A stretch of DNA of 64,000 nucleotides from Deferrisoma camini S3R1 (GTDB taxonomy: Bacteria; Desulfobacterota; Deferrisomatia; Deferrisomatales; Deferrisomataceae), in contig NZ_JAFN01000001.1 of NCBI RefSeq assembly GCF_000526155.1, positions 3,598,264 through 3,662,263 of the forward strand, read 5' to 3'. Both the position numbers and the translations under genes were made by a program. The notes under the pieces are model-generated. The model saw only the letters and a list, made by a program, of their open reading frames with translations. It was not told the origin of the DNA and did not search any database. Positions 27,022 to 36,100 of the stretch are shown here, piece by piece; the first letter of the stretch is position 1; each line of letters starts with the position of its first letter.

Positions 27022-28360
27022 GCCCCGGGTGGTGATCGTGGGGGCCGGCGGAGCGGCCCATGCCCTGACCGGCCTGCTGCGGGCGCTGGGCAACGACGCC
27101 CAGGTCGACATCTTCACCGACCGCCCCTACGCGGGATACGTGGTGTGCGAGCAGCCCTACTTCCTGCGGGGCCGGGTGGGGTTCGACGACATGTTCTACG
27201 CCCGAAAGGGCTGGTACGAGAAGGTGGGGGCCCGGATCCACTACGAGACCCCGGTGCAGGCGGTGGACCGGGAGCGGAAGGTGGTGGAGACCTCTGCCGG
27301 GGCGTTCCCCTACGACGTGCTGGTGCTGAACACCGGGGCCGAGCCGGCGGCCCCTCCCATCCCGGGGCTCGACGGGGTGCGGGAGTACCACCTGACCTCG
27401 GACGTACGGCGGTGCCTTTCGTTTGCGGAGGCCGTGGACGGGGCCCGGCGGGCCGTGGTGATCGGGGCCGGCGCTATCGGGCTGGAGGTGGCCGAGGGCC
27501 TGGTGGAGCGGGGGTTCGAGCGGGTCACCGTGGTCGAGGGGGAGGGCCACGTCCTGCCCCGAGCCCTGGACCCGGACCTGGCCGAGGGGCTGGAGCAGCG
27601 GATCCGGAACCGGGGGGTGGATCTGCGCACGGGCGTGCGGGTGCGGTCGGTCCGCACCGAGGGCCCGGACAAGGTGCTCGAGCTGCCCGACGGGGAGATC
27701 CGGGCCGACTTCGTGCTGCTGGCCACGGGGGTGCGGCCCCGGGTCGACCTGGCCCGGGCGGCCGGGCTGGAGATCGGCCCCACCGGAGGGATCGCGGTGG
27801 ACCCGTTCCTGCGCACCCGCGACCCCTCGGTGTACGCGGTGGGCGACTGCATGGAGACCTGGGAGCGGGTCACGGGTCACCGCCGGCCGGTGCTGCCCAT
27901 GCTCGCCTCCCACACCAACCGCTCGGGCCGGCTGGTGGCCCGGAACATCCACCACGGCCCCCGGTTCGAGTACCCGGGCACCTGCCTGCCGTTCGGCATC
28001 GAGCTGTTCGGGGTCACCGTGGCCACCTGCGGGCTCACCGGCGCCCTGGCCGAGCGGTGGGGCCTCGACACCGTGGTGGTGCGGTCCCGGGGGGTGCTGG
28101 CCAAGCCCCAGCTCGGGGGGGAGCGCGTCGAGATCAAGGTGCGCGCGCTGCGGACGAACGGGCGCATCGTGGGGGTCCAGGCGGTGGGCGGCCCGGGAAC
28201 CGCCCGGATGATCGACCGGGCCGTCCTGGCCGTGGGCGAAGGGGTCCCGCCGCACCGGCTGTCCCTGTACGAGACCGTCTACAGCCCGACTCTCAACGTG
28301 GCCTATGACGCCTTCACCCAGGCGGTGGACCGTCTTCTGGTCGAGGGGGGCTGGTCCTGA
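27014..28360 (+). CDS. CoA-disulfide reductase / NADH oxidase-like flavoprotein
   Basis: A 448-residue pyridine nucleotide-disulfide oxidoreductase overlapping the previous gene by 8 bases. Two Rossmann motifs (VVIVGAGGAA and VVIGAGAIGLEVAEG) bind FAD and NAD(P)H. VYAVGDCMET is the second FAD motif. A single redox cysteine, Cys45 in GYVVCEQPYF, sits where NADH oxidases and CoA-disulfide reductases carry theirs. The paired CxxxxC of glutathione-reductase-like enzymes is absent. In this operon it could reduce a mixed CoA or thiol disulfide, or pass electrons to keep the corrinoid or dehydratase reduced. The assignment to a particular reaction is inferred. Confidence 0.78.
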   Translation: MAEPRVVIVGAGGAAHALTGLLRALGNDAQVDIFTDRPYAGYVVCEQPYFLRGRVGFDDMFYARKGWYEKVGARIHYETPVQAVDRERKVVETSAGAFPYDVLVLNTGAEPAAPPIPGLDGVREYHLTSDVRRCLSFAEAVDGARRAVVIGAGAIGLEVAEGLVERGFERVTVVEGEGHVLPRALDPDLAEGLEQRIRNRGVDLRTGVRVRSVRTEGPDKVLELPDGEIRADFVLLATGVRPRVDLARAAGLEIGPTGGIAVDPFLRTRDPSVYAVGDCMETWERVTGHRRPVLPMLASHTNRSGRLVARNIHHGPRFEYPGTCLPFGIELFGVTVATCGLTGALAERWGLDTVVVRSRGVLAKPQLGGERVEIKVRALRTNGRIVGVQAVGGPGTARMIDRAVLAVGEGVPPHRLSLYETVYSPTLNVAYDAFTQAVDRLLVEGGWS

Positions 28361-28429
28361 CCGGAGGCATCGGCCGTTTCCTCCCTCTCCTGTCGATCGA
28401 CGCGGGAATGCGTCGGAAAGGAGGTCGCT

Positions 28430-29731
28430 ATGCGTCGGAACCAACCCACGAGGCCACAGGGGGTCACCCGGCGGGAGTTCCTGACCCGCACCGCTGCCGG
28501 GGCCGGGGTGCTCACCGCGTCGAGCCTGGGGCTCACGCGGTTCGCCTGGGGAAGCCCGAAGCCCATCGTGCTGGGGCTGCACGCGGACATCACCGGCGTG
28601 GCCGCCACCTACGGCTACTGGTTCCAGAGGGTGGTGAAGGCCGCGGTGGACAAGGTCAACGCCGAGGGGGGCATCGCCGGCCGGGAGGTCAAGCTGGTGG
28701 TGGCCGACACGGCCAGCTCCGCGGAGACCGGACCCCGCAACCTGCGCCAGCTGATCTACGAGGACGAGGCCGACTTCGTGATCGGGTCGGTCCACTCGGG
28801 GGTCGTGCTCGCGTCGGCCCCGGTGGCCCAGGAGACGAACACGTTCTACTTCTCCGGCGGCGCCATGTCGGCCTCGATCACGGGTGAGAAGGCCAGCCCG
28901 TACCTCGGGCGATGCCACACCCACGCCCGCATGCAGGCGCAGGTGGGGTGGAAGTGGGCGTTCGACAACCTGGGGAAGAAGTGGACGTTCGTCGTGGCCG
29001 ACTACTCCTGGGGCCGGAGCCTGGCCCAGGAGTTCGGGGCGCGGATCCGAAAGGCCGGCGGCGAGGTGCAGGTGATCAAGGCCCCTCCGAGGACGAGCGA
29101 CTTCATCCCCTACCTGCAGAAGGTGCACGGCGACTCCGAGGTGCTGTTCACGGCGTTCCTGGGATCGGCCGCGCTGGGGGTGATGCGCCAGTCCGTGGAG
29201 ATCGGGCTGCACGAGCGCATGAAGCGGTTCTCGGTGATCTGCACGGCGGACGGCATCGGCATGGACCAGATCGGCAAGGAGGCCGTGGGCATGCACTTCC
29301 TGTCGTACCACCCCCGGTACCTGGACCAGCTGCCCGAGGCCCAGCGCCCCTACGAGGCCGCGTTCCGCAAGGCCGTGGGGGTCACGCCCGAAGGCCGGGA
29401 CGTCTCGAACCCCAAGAAGGTGATCGTGGGCTCCCACTACTGGTCGGGCTGGGAGTACGTGGGGCTGATCAAGAGGGCCGTGGAGGCCTCGGGTTGGAGG
29501 TCCAGGAAGGACAACAAGGAGTTCCACAAGGCGTTCTTCACCCTCAAGGTCCAGGCCGGCCCGTGGTTCCCCCAGGGGGACCTGATGCTGCGCGAGGAGG
29601 ACCAGCAGGGGTTCCACAACCACTACCTGGTGCGGGTGGAGAAGGACCTCAGGCTCCACCGCATCGCCGTGCTCCCCAAGGAGAAGGCGGTGTACGAGCC
29701 CCCGGTGGACCTGAAGAAGTACTGGACCTGA
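28430..29731 (+). CDS. livK: ABC transporter substrate-binding protein, branched-chain amino acid/amide type
   Basis: A 433-residue exported binding protein. The leader has a twin-arginine-like TRREFLT followed by a hydrophobic stretch and FAWGS. The mature part is a type-I periplasmic binding fold (VLGLHADITGVAATYG, GGIAGREVKLVVADTASS, LIYEDEADFVIGSVHSG). In length and sequence it leans toward the urea/amide- or aromatic-acid-binding branch rather than LivJ/K proper. AAAGGAGG lies 7 bases before the ATG. It heads a five-gene transporter set that follows the catabolic enzymes and probably imports their substrate. Confidence 0.83.
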   Translation: MRRNQPTRPQGVTRREFLTRTAAGAGVLTASSLGLTRFAWGSPKPIVLGLHADITGVAATYGYWFQRVVKAAVDKVNAEGGIAGREVKLVVADTASSAETGPRNLRQLIYEDEADFVIGSVHSGVVLASAPVAQETNTFYFSGGAMSASITGEKASPYLGRCHTHARMQAQVGWKWAFDNLGKKWTFVVADYSWGRSLAQEFGARIRKAGGEVQVIKAPPRTSDFIPYLQKVHGDSEVLFTAFLGSAALGVMRQSVEIGLHERMKRFSVICTADGIGMDQIGKEAVGMHFLSYHPRYLDQLPEAQRPYEAAFRKAVGVTPEGRDVSNPKKVIVGSHYWSGWEYVGLIKRAVEASGWRSRKDNKEFHKAFFTLKVQAGPWFPQGDLMLREEDQQGFHNHYLVRVEKDLRLHRIAVLPKEKAVYEPPVDLKKYWT

Positions 29732-29784
29732 TCCCAGGGCCGGGGGCGGGGCTTCCGCCCGCCCCCGGCGAGGAGGACCCTCTG

Positions 29785-30639
29785 TTGGCACAGTTGGCCC
29801 TCGTGATCGTGAACGGGTTCGTCTGGGGGTGGATCGTGGCCCTGATCGCCCTGGGGCTGAACCTGATCTTCGGGCTCACCCACGTCATCAACATCGCCCA
29901 CGGGGCGTTCTACATGCTGGGCGCGGTGGTGGCCTGGTACGTGGTGGAGGCCACCGGCCATTTCTGGCTGGCGCTGGCCGTGGCGCCCCTGGCCGTGGGC
30001 CTGCTGGGGCTGGGGGTGGAGAGGTGGGTGCTCAGGCGGGTCGAGGGCAACCCCGTGATCACCATCGTGGCCACGTTCGGGGTGATGCTGATCCTGGAGC
30101 ACTCGGTGCTGCTCACCTTCGGGGGCGCCTCCCAACGGATCGCGCCGCCGGTCACGGCCCGGTTCCCCCTGCTGGGCATCCAGTACCCCGCGTTTCGCCT
30201 GGTGGTCATGGGGTTCAGCGTGCTGGCCGTGGCCGGGGTGGCGCTGCTGCTCCGGCGCACCGCGGTGGGGCTGTGGATGCGAGCGGCCAGCCAGAACCCC
30301 GAGGCGGCCCTGGCCCTGGGGGTGCCGGTGGACCGGGTGTACTTCATCACCTTCGGTCTGGGATCGGCCCTGGCGGGTCTGGGGGGGGTGCTGGCCGCTC
30401 CCATCGTGAGCGTGAACTTCCTGATGGGCCTCGACGTTCTGATCCTCGCCTTCATCGTGGTGATCGTGGGGGGGCTCGGCAACCTCCCCGGGTCGGTGTT
30501 CGCCGCGGTGTTGATCACCGAGGTGGAAGGGGTGGCCAGCCTGTACGTGGACCCCACCTCGGCCCGGGTGCTGAGCCTTCTCATCATGGTAGGGGTGATC
30601 CTGTGGAGACCGCACGGCCTGTTGCAAAAGGCGGCCTGA
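29785..30639 (+). CDS. livH: ABC transporter permease LivH-type
   Basis: A 284-residue inner-membrane permease. I place the start at TTG 29785 because AGGAGG (29771-29776) lies 8 bases upstream and the first helix (VIVNGFVWGWIVALIALGLNLIFG) begins directly after. Family blocks are VINIAHGAFYMLGAVVAW, GNPVITIVATFGVML, MRAASQNPEAALALGVPVDR and IVVIVGGLGNLPGS. The last is the EAA-like loop that contacts the ATPases. It is paired with the LivM-type permease that overlaps its 3' end. Confidence 0.85.
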   Translation: MAQLALVIVNGFVWGWIVALIALGLNLIFGLTHVINIAHGAFYMLGAVVAWYVVEATGHFWLALAVAPLAVGLLGLGVERWVLRRVEGNPVITIVATFGVMLILEHSVLLTFGGASQRIAPPVTARFPLLGIQYPAFRLVVMGFSVLAVAGVALLLRRTAVGLWMRAASQNPEAALALGVPVDRVYFITFGLGSALAGLGGVLAAPIVSVNFLMGLDVLILAFIVVIVGGLGNLPGSVFAAVLITEVEGVASLYVDPTSARVLSLLIMVGVILWRPHGLLQKAA

Positions 30640-31619
30640 CGGCCCGAGATGCCTGGGGCGCCCAGCGGGTGCTCGTGTGGGCCCCGCGGGTCGGAGCGGC
30701 CGCGGTGCTCGCCGCCCTGGTGACGTTGCCGCCCCACCTCGGGTACTTCAACCAGATCTTCCTGAGCGAGATCCTGGTGTGGGCCCTGTTCGCCATGTCG
30801 TTCGACCTGGTGTACGGCTACACGGGGCTGCTGAGCTTCGGCCAGAGCCTGTTCTTCGGGGCGGGGGGGTATGCCGTGGCCATGGGGGTGAGCCGGATGG
30901 ACCTCTCGGCCCTGCCGTGCCTCGGGCTGGCCGTGGCCGTGGGGGCTGCGCTTGCCCTGGTGGTGGGGTTCGTGGCGGTACGGGTGTCGGGCATCCATTT
31001 CGTGCTCATCACCATCATCTTCGCCCTGATCGGGTTCCTGGTGGCCCAGCGGTGGGTGTGGCTCACCGGCGGGGACGACGGCATGACCTTCGCCTGCCCG
31101 CCCCTGGTCCTGGGGGGCTGGGAGGTGTCGATCGCCAAGCCGATCCGCGGGTACTACTTCACGCTGGCGGTGGTCTGCGCCGGTGCCCTGGCCCTGGCCC
31201 GGCTGGTCACGAGCCCCCTGGGCCGGGTGCTCCGGGGGGTGCGGGAGAACGAGCTGCGCATGGGGCTCCTGGGCTACGACGAGCGGCTGTACAAGCTGTG
31301 CGCGTTCGTGGTGGCCGGGGCCACGGCCGGGCTGGCCGGGGGGCTGTTCGCCATCCTGAGCCGGTTCTCCAACCCGGCGTTCCTCCACTGGACCACCTCG
31401 GGCAAGGCCGTGGTGTGGACCATCGTGGGCGGCCCCGGCACCCTGGCCGGCCCGGCCCTGGGCACCGCCCTGCTCATGATGATCGAACACCTGGCCCGGC
31501 GGGTGATGCAGGGAAGCGAGCTGGTGGTGGGGGCGATCCTGATCGTGTCGGTGCTCGTGGCGCCCCAGGGCATCGTGGGCATGTGGCGGAAGTGGGTCCG
31601 GGCCCGGGAGCGAAAGTGA
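30603..31619 (+). CDS. livM: ABC transporter permease LivM-type
   Basis: About 338 residues if the GTG at 30603 is used. That start has AGGGGTGAT upstream and lies inside livH. A GTG at 30669 would give 316 residues with a poorer site. Helices are continuous from VGAAAVLAALVTLPP. Conserved pieces are FDLVYGYTGLLSFGQSLFFG, GIHFVLITIIFALI, GRVLRGVRENELRMGLLGY and WTIVGGPGTLAGPALG. With LivH it forms the channel. A palindromic repeat of about 300 bases separates it from the ATPase genes, so the ATPases may be expressed at a different level. Confidence 0.84.
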   Translation: METARPVAKGGLTARDAWGAQRVLVWAPRVGAAAVLAALVTLPPHLGYFNQIFLSEILVWALFAMSFDLVYGYTGLLSFGQSLFFGAGGYAVAMGVSRMDLSALPCLGLAVAVGAALALVVGFVAVRVSGIHFVLITIIFALIGFLVAQRWVWLTGGDDGMTFACPPLVLGGWEVSIAKPIRGYYFTLAVVCAGALALARLVTSPLGRVLRGVRENELRMGLLGYDERLYKLCAFVVAGATAGLAGGLFAILSRFSNPAFLHWTTSGKAVVWTIVGGPGTLAGPALGTALLMMIEHLARRVMQGSELVVGAILIVSVLVAPQGIVGMWRKWVRARERK

Positions 31620-31627
31620 GCGACTTG

Positions 31628-31935
31628 GAAGCTCCATCAGGCCCCTGCGGGGTCGGGCACCGGGGAAGGGTAACTCTCGTTGGTCCGGGGCCATTGCCGG
31701 CGGCGGGGCAAGGGGCCTGCTTCCGGCCGGGCGCGAGTGCAACCTCCGATCGCCGCGCCTTCGCGTGCCGTTGCCGAAGCAGCCCCTTCGGGCGGAGACA
31801 GCGGATGGCGGGGGAGTTCGACAAGACTACAAACGTTCGGTGGGCGCGGCGAGCCAAGGAGCCGCGCCCGGCGCTCCAGCAGGCCCCTTGCCCCCCAGAC
31901 CGTGATGCTGTGACGCAGGCCTGCTTGAACCGCTA
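31628..31935 (+). repeat. Palindromic intergenic element, copy D
   Basis: This fills most of the 412-base gap inside the liv operon. A left module (from ATCAGGCCCCTGCGG to GGGGAAGGGTAACTC, 31636-31676) is nearly identical to the left module of copy E. The arms GGGGCAAGGGGCCTGC (31705-31720) and GCAGGCCCCTTGCCCC (31879-31894) pair perfectly over 16 bases. The interior shares CCGGCCGGGCGCGA and GGAGCCGCGCCCGGCGCTCC with copies C, F and G. No coding region is seen. Confidence 0.65.
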
Positions 31936-31959
31936 GGAGAGGAAAGAGGTTTTCGGCTT

Positions 31960-32047
31960 TCTAGCTTTTGAGCTCTCTAGCCTCAGAGCCGCCCAGCGGG
32001 CCGAAGGCCCCATACCGACGACCGTAGACCGATGACCGAAGACCGAA
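31960..32047 (+). repeat. CTAGC / GGGCCGAAGGCCC / GACCGA module
   Basis: Three parts run in order: short tandem CTAGC-containing units (TTTCTAGCTTTTGAGC), the hairpin motif CAGCGGGCCGAAGGCCCC near 31994, and a tract of 7-base units (GACCGTA GACCGAT GACCGAA GACCGAA) at about 32018-32046. The ATG used by livG lies inside the last tract. Confidence 0.6.
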
Positions 32048-32783
32048 GTTACTTGGAAGTCCAAGAGGTCCAGAAGTCCTTCGGCGGGCTCATGGCCCTT
32101 CAGGAGGTGACGCTGCGGGTGCCGCCGGGGGAGCTGCGGGCCCTGATCGGGCCCAACGGCGCCGGAAAGACCACCCTCATGAACGTGATCACGGGCCGCT
32201 ACGCCCCGGACCGGGGCAGCGTCCGGCTGGGCGGACGGGAGATCGCGGGCCTGCCTCCCCACCGGATCGCCCGACTCGGCGTGGCCCGCACCATGCAGAT
32301 CACCTCGGTGTTCCCCGGCCTCACGGCCTACGAGAACCTCTGGCTGGCCGTGGCGGCCAGGCGCCGGATCAAGAGCGCGTGGGTCTCGGCCCGGCGGTGG
32401 GGGCCGGAGCATCGCCGGGCCCGGGAGCTCCTGGAGTTCCTGGACCTGGGGGCCAAGGCCGACTGGCCGGCGGCCGAGCTCGCCTACGGGGAGCAGCGGC
32501 TCCTGGAGATCGGCCTGGCCCTGGCCCGGGAGCCCCGGGTCCTGCTGCTGGACGAGCCCGCGGCCGGGCTCTCGGCGCGGGAGGTGGCGGTGGTGGTCGA
32601 GAAGATCCGCGAGCTGGCGCCGGGCCGCACCATCCTCCTGATCGAGCACGACATGGACCTGGTGATGAACCTGGCGGAACGGGTCACGGTGCTCCACTAC
32701 GGCAAGGTGCTGGCCGAGGGGACCCCCGAGGAGATCCGGGCCAACGCCGAGGTGCAAAGGGTGTACCTGGGAGGGTGGCAGCC

Positions 32784-32790
<7 letters not shown>
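32032..32790 (+). CDS. livG: ABC transporter ATPase LivG-type
   Basis: A 252-residue ATPase with GPNGAGKTTLMN (Walker A), a Q-loop in the RTMQITSVFPGLTAYENL region, LAYGEQRLLEIGLALA (signature variant), LLLDEPAAGLS and IEHDMDLVMNLAERVTVLHYGK. The ATG lies inside a GACCGAN tandem repeat and has no recognisable ribosome site. A TTG 21 bases later (before EVQEVQKSFGG) could instead be the start. The N-terminal few residues may therefore be repeat-derived. The stop overlaps livF. Confidence 0.84.
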
Positions 32791-33476
<686 letters not shown>

Positions 33477-33502
33477 CCCCCCTCCAGAGGAGAGGCGATC
33501 GA

Positions 33503-33958
33503 ATGGTACACACCCTGCGGCGCACCGTCACGATCTTGGGTCTCGCGGTCTGGTTCCTCACGGCAACGGCCGTGGCCGCCGAGGGCGGCCGATGCGCCAA
33601 GTGCGGCATGGCCCTGGCGGGGCACGGCCACACGAGGTTCGAGCTCGTTCTGGCCGACGGCACCCGGGCGGTGACCTGCGGCGTCCAGTGTGGGCTGATG
33701 CTCGCGCGATCCCGGGGCGTGCAGCGGGCCTGGGCCACGGACTTCATCTCCGGCAAACGCATCGACGCCACCCGGGCCTGGTACGTGGTGGGGTCGGCCG
33801 CGGTTCCCGACATGGCTCCCGGCTTGATCGCCTTTGCCAGCCGGGAGGACGCGGAGAGGTTCCGGCAGGGGTTCGGCGGGCGGGTGCTGGACTGGGAGGC
33901 CGCCCGGAAGGCCTCGGAAGGCCCGATGGGCGCTGGGCTGGGGCACCGGTCGAGGTGA
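33503..33958 (+). CDS. NosL-like copper/metal lipoprotein-family periplasmic protein
   Basis: A 151-residue exported protein with a signal peptide ending near TAVAA. The NosL mark is the Cys31-x-x-Cys34-Gly-Met36 motif (GGRCAKCGMAL), with a second pair Cys59/Cys63 (VTCGVQCG) and FISGKRIDATRAWYVVGS. NosL proteins bind Cu(I) and assist nitrous-oxide reductase. Stand-alone relatives sit with FtsX/ABC pairs in many anaerobes and have no assigned cargo. There is no lipobox cysteine at the cleavage site. Its stop overlaps the next gene, so it heads a six-gene unit ending with a second protein of the same cysteine layout. Confidence 0.72.
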   Translation: MVHTLRRTVTILGLAVWFLTATAVAAEGGRCAKCGMALAGHGHTRFELVLADGTRAVTCGVQCGLMLARSRGVQRAWATDFISGKRIDATRAWYVVGSAAVPDMAPGLIAFASREDAERFRQGFGGRVLDWEAARKASEGPMGAGLGHRSR

Positions 33959-34263
33959 GGCGCCAGGCCCCCGAGCCCCCCCTGCCCGGACGGGGCCTCC
34001 TGGTCCTGGCCGCGATCCTGGTGGGGGCGGCCCTTGCGGCGGTGCTGGGACCGGGCGCGACGGCGCCGGCGGGCGGATCGTTCCAGCGGGCGGTGGGAGG
34101 CCTGGGCCTCGGGGGCGTGGCCGCCCCCCGGTGGAGCTTCCACTCCCTCGACCCCCGGCTGGCCCCGTCCGACGAGACCCTGTGCGCCCCCCTTCCCGGA
34201 CGGATCTTCCCCAACCCGGACGCATCCTCGGGGGTGGGTCGGTTCCCGGAGGCCCGGCGGTGA
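33955..34263 (+). CDS. Small membrane-anchored protein of unknown function
   Basis: A 102-residue protein starting at a GTG overlapping the NosL-like stop. One N-terminal helix (GLLVLAAILVGAALAAVLG) is followed by a periplasmic-looking tail with FHSLDPRLAPSDETLCAPLPG. I do not recognise it. It is squeezed between genes by 4-base overlaps on both sides, which argues that it is real. Confidence 0.5.
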   Translation: MRRQAPEPPLPGRGLLVLAAILVGAALAAVLGPGATAPAGGSFQRAVGGLGLGGVAAPRWSFHSLDPRLAPSDETLCAPLPGRIFPNPDASSGVGRFPEARR

Positions 34264-35408
34264 GCCCGCGGATCCGGGAGCTGGCCCTCATGGCCCTGGC
34301 CGACCTGGCCCGGCACCCCTTCCGCACGGCCGTGGTGGGCGCGTGCCTGGCGGCCGCCCTGGTGCCCTATCTGGCCGGGCTGGCCATGGTGCGAGGGTTG
34401 GAGCGGGAGGCCCGGGTCTCCCTGGCCGCGGGCGCGGACCTGTACGTCACGGGTGAGGCGTTCGGCCGAACGAGGCCCCTCGATGCGGCGATGGCCGAGG
34501 CGATCCGGGCGGTGCCCGGGGTGGAGCGGGTGGCGGCCCGGATCACCGGGCGCGCGTACGTCGGCGGGGCCCTCGCCCTGGTGCTCGGGGTGGAGGGGCC
34601 CGCCGCCTGGCCGGCGGTGCCCCGGGCGGGCCGGGGGATCGAGGGGCCGGGGGAGGTGCTGGTGGGCGCCGAGATCGCCCGGGCCTTGAGCCTGTCTCCG
34701 CGGGATCTCCTCACCTTTCCCCGGGATCCCGCCGAGGTGTTCACCGTGGCCGGGGTCTTCCCCCCGGCCGCGGGCCTGTGGAGCCGGGATGCGGTGGTGA
34801 TGGGCCTGGGCGATGCCCAGGACCTGTTCGGTCGCCCGGGTCAGGTGACGGAGTTCCTGGTGTGGGTGCGGCCGGGGTTCGCCGACACGGTGGCCTCCCG
34901 CATCCGGGCCCTGAACGGCATCGGTTCGGTGCGCATCCAGGACCGGGCCCTGGTCGGGGCCCTGGTGGAGGCGGGGTACGGCACCAGCGGCGGGCTGTTC
35001 ACGGCCCTGTTCTGGGCCGCCTTCGCCTGCTCGGTCCTGGCCATGTGGGTGGTGCTGGGGTTCTCGGCCGGGGAGAGGGGACGGGAGGTCGGCCTGCTCA
35101 AGGCACTGGGATGGTACACCGAGGAGGTGCTGGCCCTGGTGGCCCTGGAGAACGGGCTTTCCGCCCTGCTGGCGGCATCGGGTTCCGTGGTTCTCGCCTG
35201 GCTGTGGGTGGGGCCGGGAAGGGGGGCGTTCCTGGCGCCCTACTTCGTCCGGGGGCTGCCGCCGGTTCCCCTGGCGGGCCTTCCCTACCGGTTCGGCCCG
35301 GCCCTGCTCCTGGCCGCGGTGGTCCTGTCGGAGACGCTCGTGCTCACGGCCGCGCTCGTGCCCACGTGGCGCCTGGCCCGGCGGCCGCCCCTGGAGGCGG
35401 GCACGTGA
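34260..35408 (+). CDS. FtsX/MacB-type ABC transporter permease
   Basis: A 382-residue permease with the layout of the MacB/LolC group: one N-terminal helix (AVVGACLAAALVPYLAGLAMV), a periplasmic domain of about 210 residues, then three helices near the C-terminus (FWAAFACSVLAMWVVLGFSAG, LLAASGSVVLAWLWVG, LLLAAVVLSETLVLTAAL). The conserved GREVGLLKALGW coupling helix is present. Such pumps work on the periplasmic side by mechanotransmission. It is coupled on both sides. The ATPase is the next gene. Confidence 0.8.
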   Translation: MSPRIRELALMALADLARHPFRTAVVGACLAAALVPYLAGLAMVRGLEREARVSLAAGADLYVTGEAFGRTRPLDAAMAEAIRAVPGVERVAARITGRAYVGGALALVLGVEGPAAWPAVPRAGRGIEGPGEVLVGAEIARALSLSPRDLLTFPRDPAEVFTVAGVFPPAAGLWSRDAVVMGLGDAQDLFGRPGQVTEFLVWVRPGFADTVASRIRALNGIGSVRIQDRALVGALVEAGYGTSGGLFTALFWAAFACSVLAMWVVLGFSAGERGREVGLLKALGWYTEEVLALVALENGLSALLAASGSVVLAWLWVGPGRGAFLAPYFVRGLPPVPLAGLPYRFGPALLLAAVVLSETLVLTAALVPTWRLARRPPLEAGT

Positions 35409-36100
35409 TCCCGGTGCGGGCGGAAGGGGTGGAGAAGGTGTTCCGGTCCCGGGGCGGCCACCGGGTGACGGCCCTGGCGGGGGTGGACGTGGAGGTGCCT
35501 GCCGGCGGGTTCCTGTTCGTGACCGGCCCGTCCGGGTCGGGGAAGACCACCCTCCTGCACGTGCTCGCGGGACTCCTCCGGCCCGACCGGGGGGAGGTGT
35601 GGTGGGGGGAGGACCGGATCACCGGGCTGCCGGAGCCCCGGGTGACCCGGCTGCGCCGGCGGCTCGCGGGGTTCGCCTTCCAGCGCGATCGGTACCTGGA
35701 ACGGGCCCGGGTGTGGGAGAACGTGACCGTCCTGCTGGCGGCGCAGGGGGTCGGCCGCCGGCAGCGGAGGGCCCGGGCCCTGGAGCAGCTCGGCCGCCTG
35801 GGGCTGGCGGACTGGGCGGACCACTACCCGTGGGAGCTGTCAGGGGGGCAGCGACAGCGGGTGGCCCTGGCCCGGGCCCTGGTCCACGGGCCCGGCGTCC
35901 TGTTCGCGGACGAGCCGGCGGCCCAGGTGGACCCGGACACGGCCGGCCTCGTCGAGGCGGTCCTGCGCGAGGAGAACGCCCGGGGGGTGACGGTGGTGGT
36001 GGCGAGCCACGAGGCCCTGGGGGCAAAGCCGGGGGATCGGATGATCCGTCTCGAGCCCTCCGGCCGGCGAGGTGGTGCGGCGTGGCGTTCGTCCAGTTGA
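35405..36100 (+). CDS. ABC transporter ATPase, LolD/MacB type
   Basis: A 231-residue ATPase with GPSGSGKTTLLHVLAGL, a Q-loop in GFAFQRDRYLERARVWENV, LSGGQRQRVALARAL and LFADEPAAQVDPDT. The usual LolD Q-loop ends FQ-x-F-x-L. Here it is altered, and the H-loop reads ASHEALG. It pairs with the FtsX-like permease. The C-terminus overlaps the next gene by 19 bases. Confidence 0.82.
   Translation: MIPVRAEGVEKVFRSRGGHRVTALAGVDVEVPAGGFLFVTGPSGSGKTTLLHVLAGLLRPDRGEVWWGEDRITGLPEPRVTRLRRRLAGFAFQRDRYLERARVWENVTVLLAAQGVGRRQRRARALEQLGRLGLADWADHYPWELSGGQRQRVALARALVHGPGVLFADEPAAQVDPDTAGLVEAVLREENARGVTVVVASHEALGAKPGDRMIRLEPSGRRGGAAWRSSS

Noticed and set aside
32012-32047. GACCGAN tract as a CRISPR array
   Set aside because: The units are 7 bases with no spacers, and no cas gene is present.
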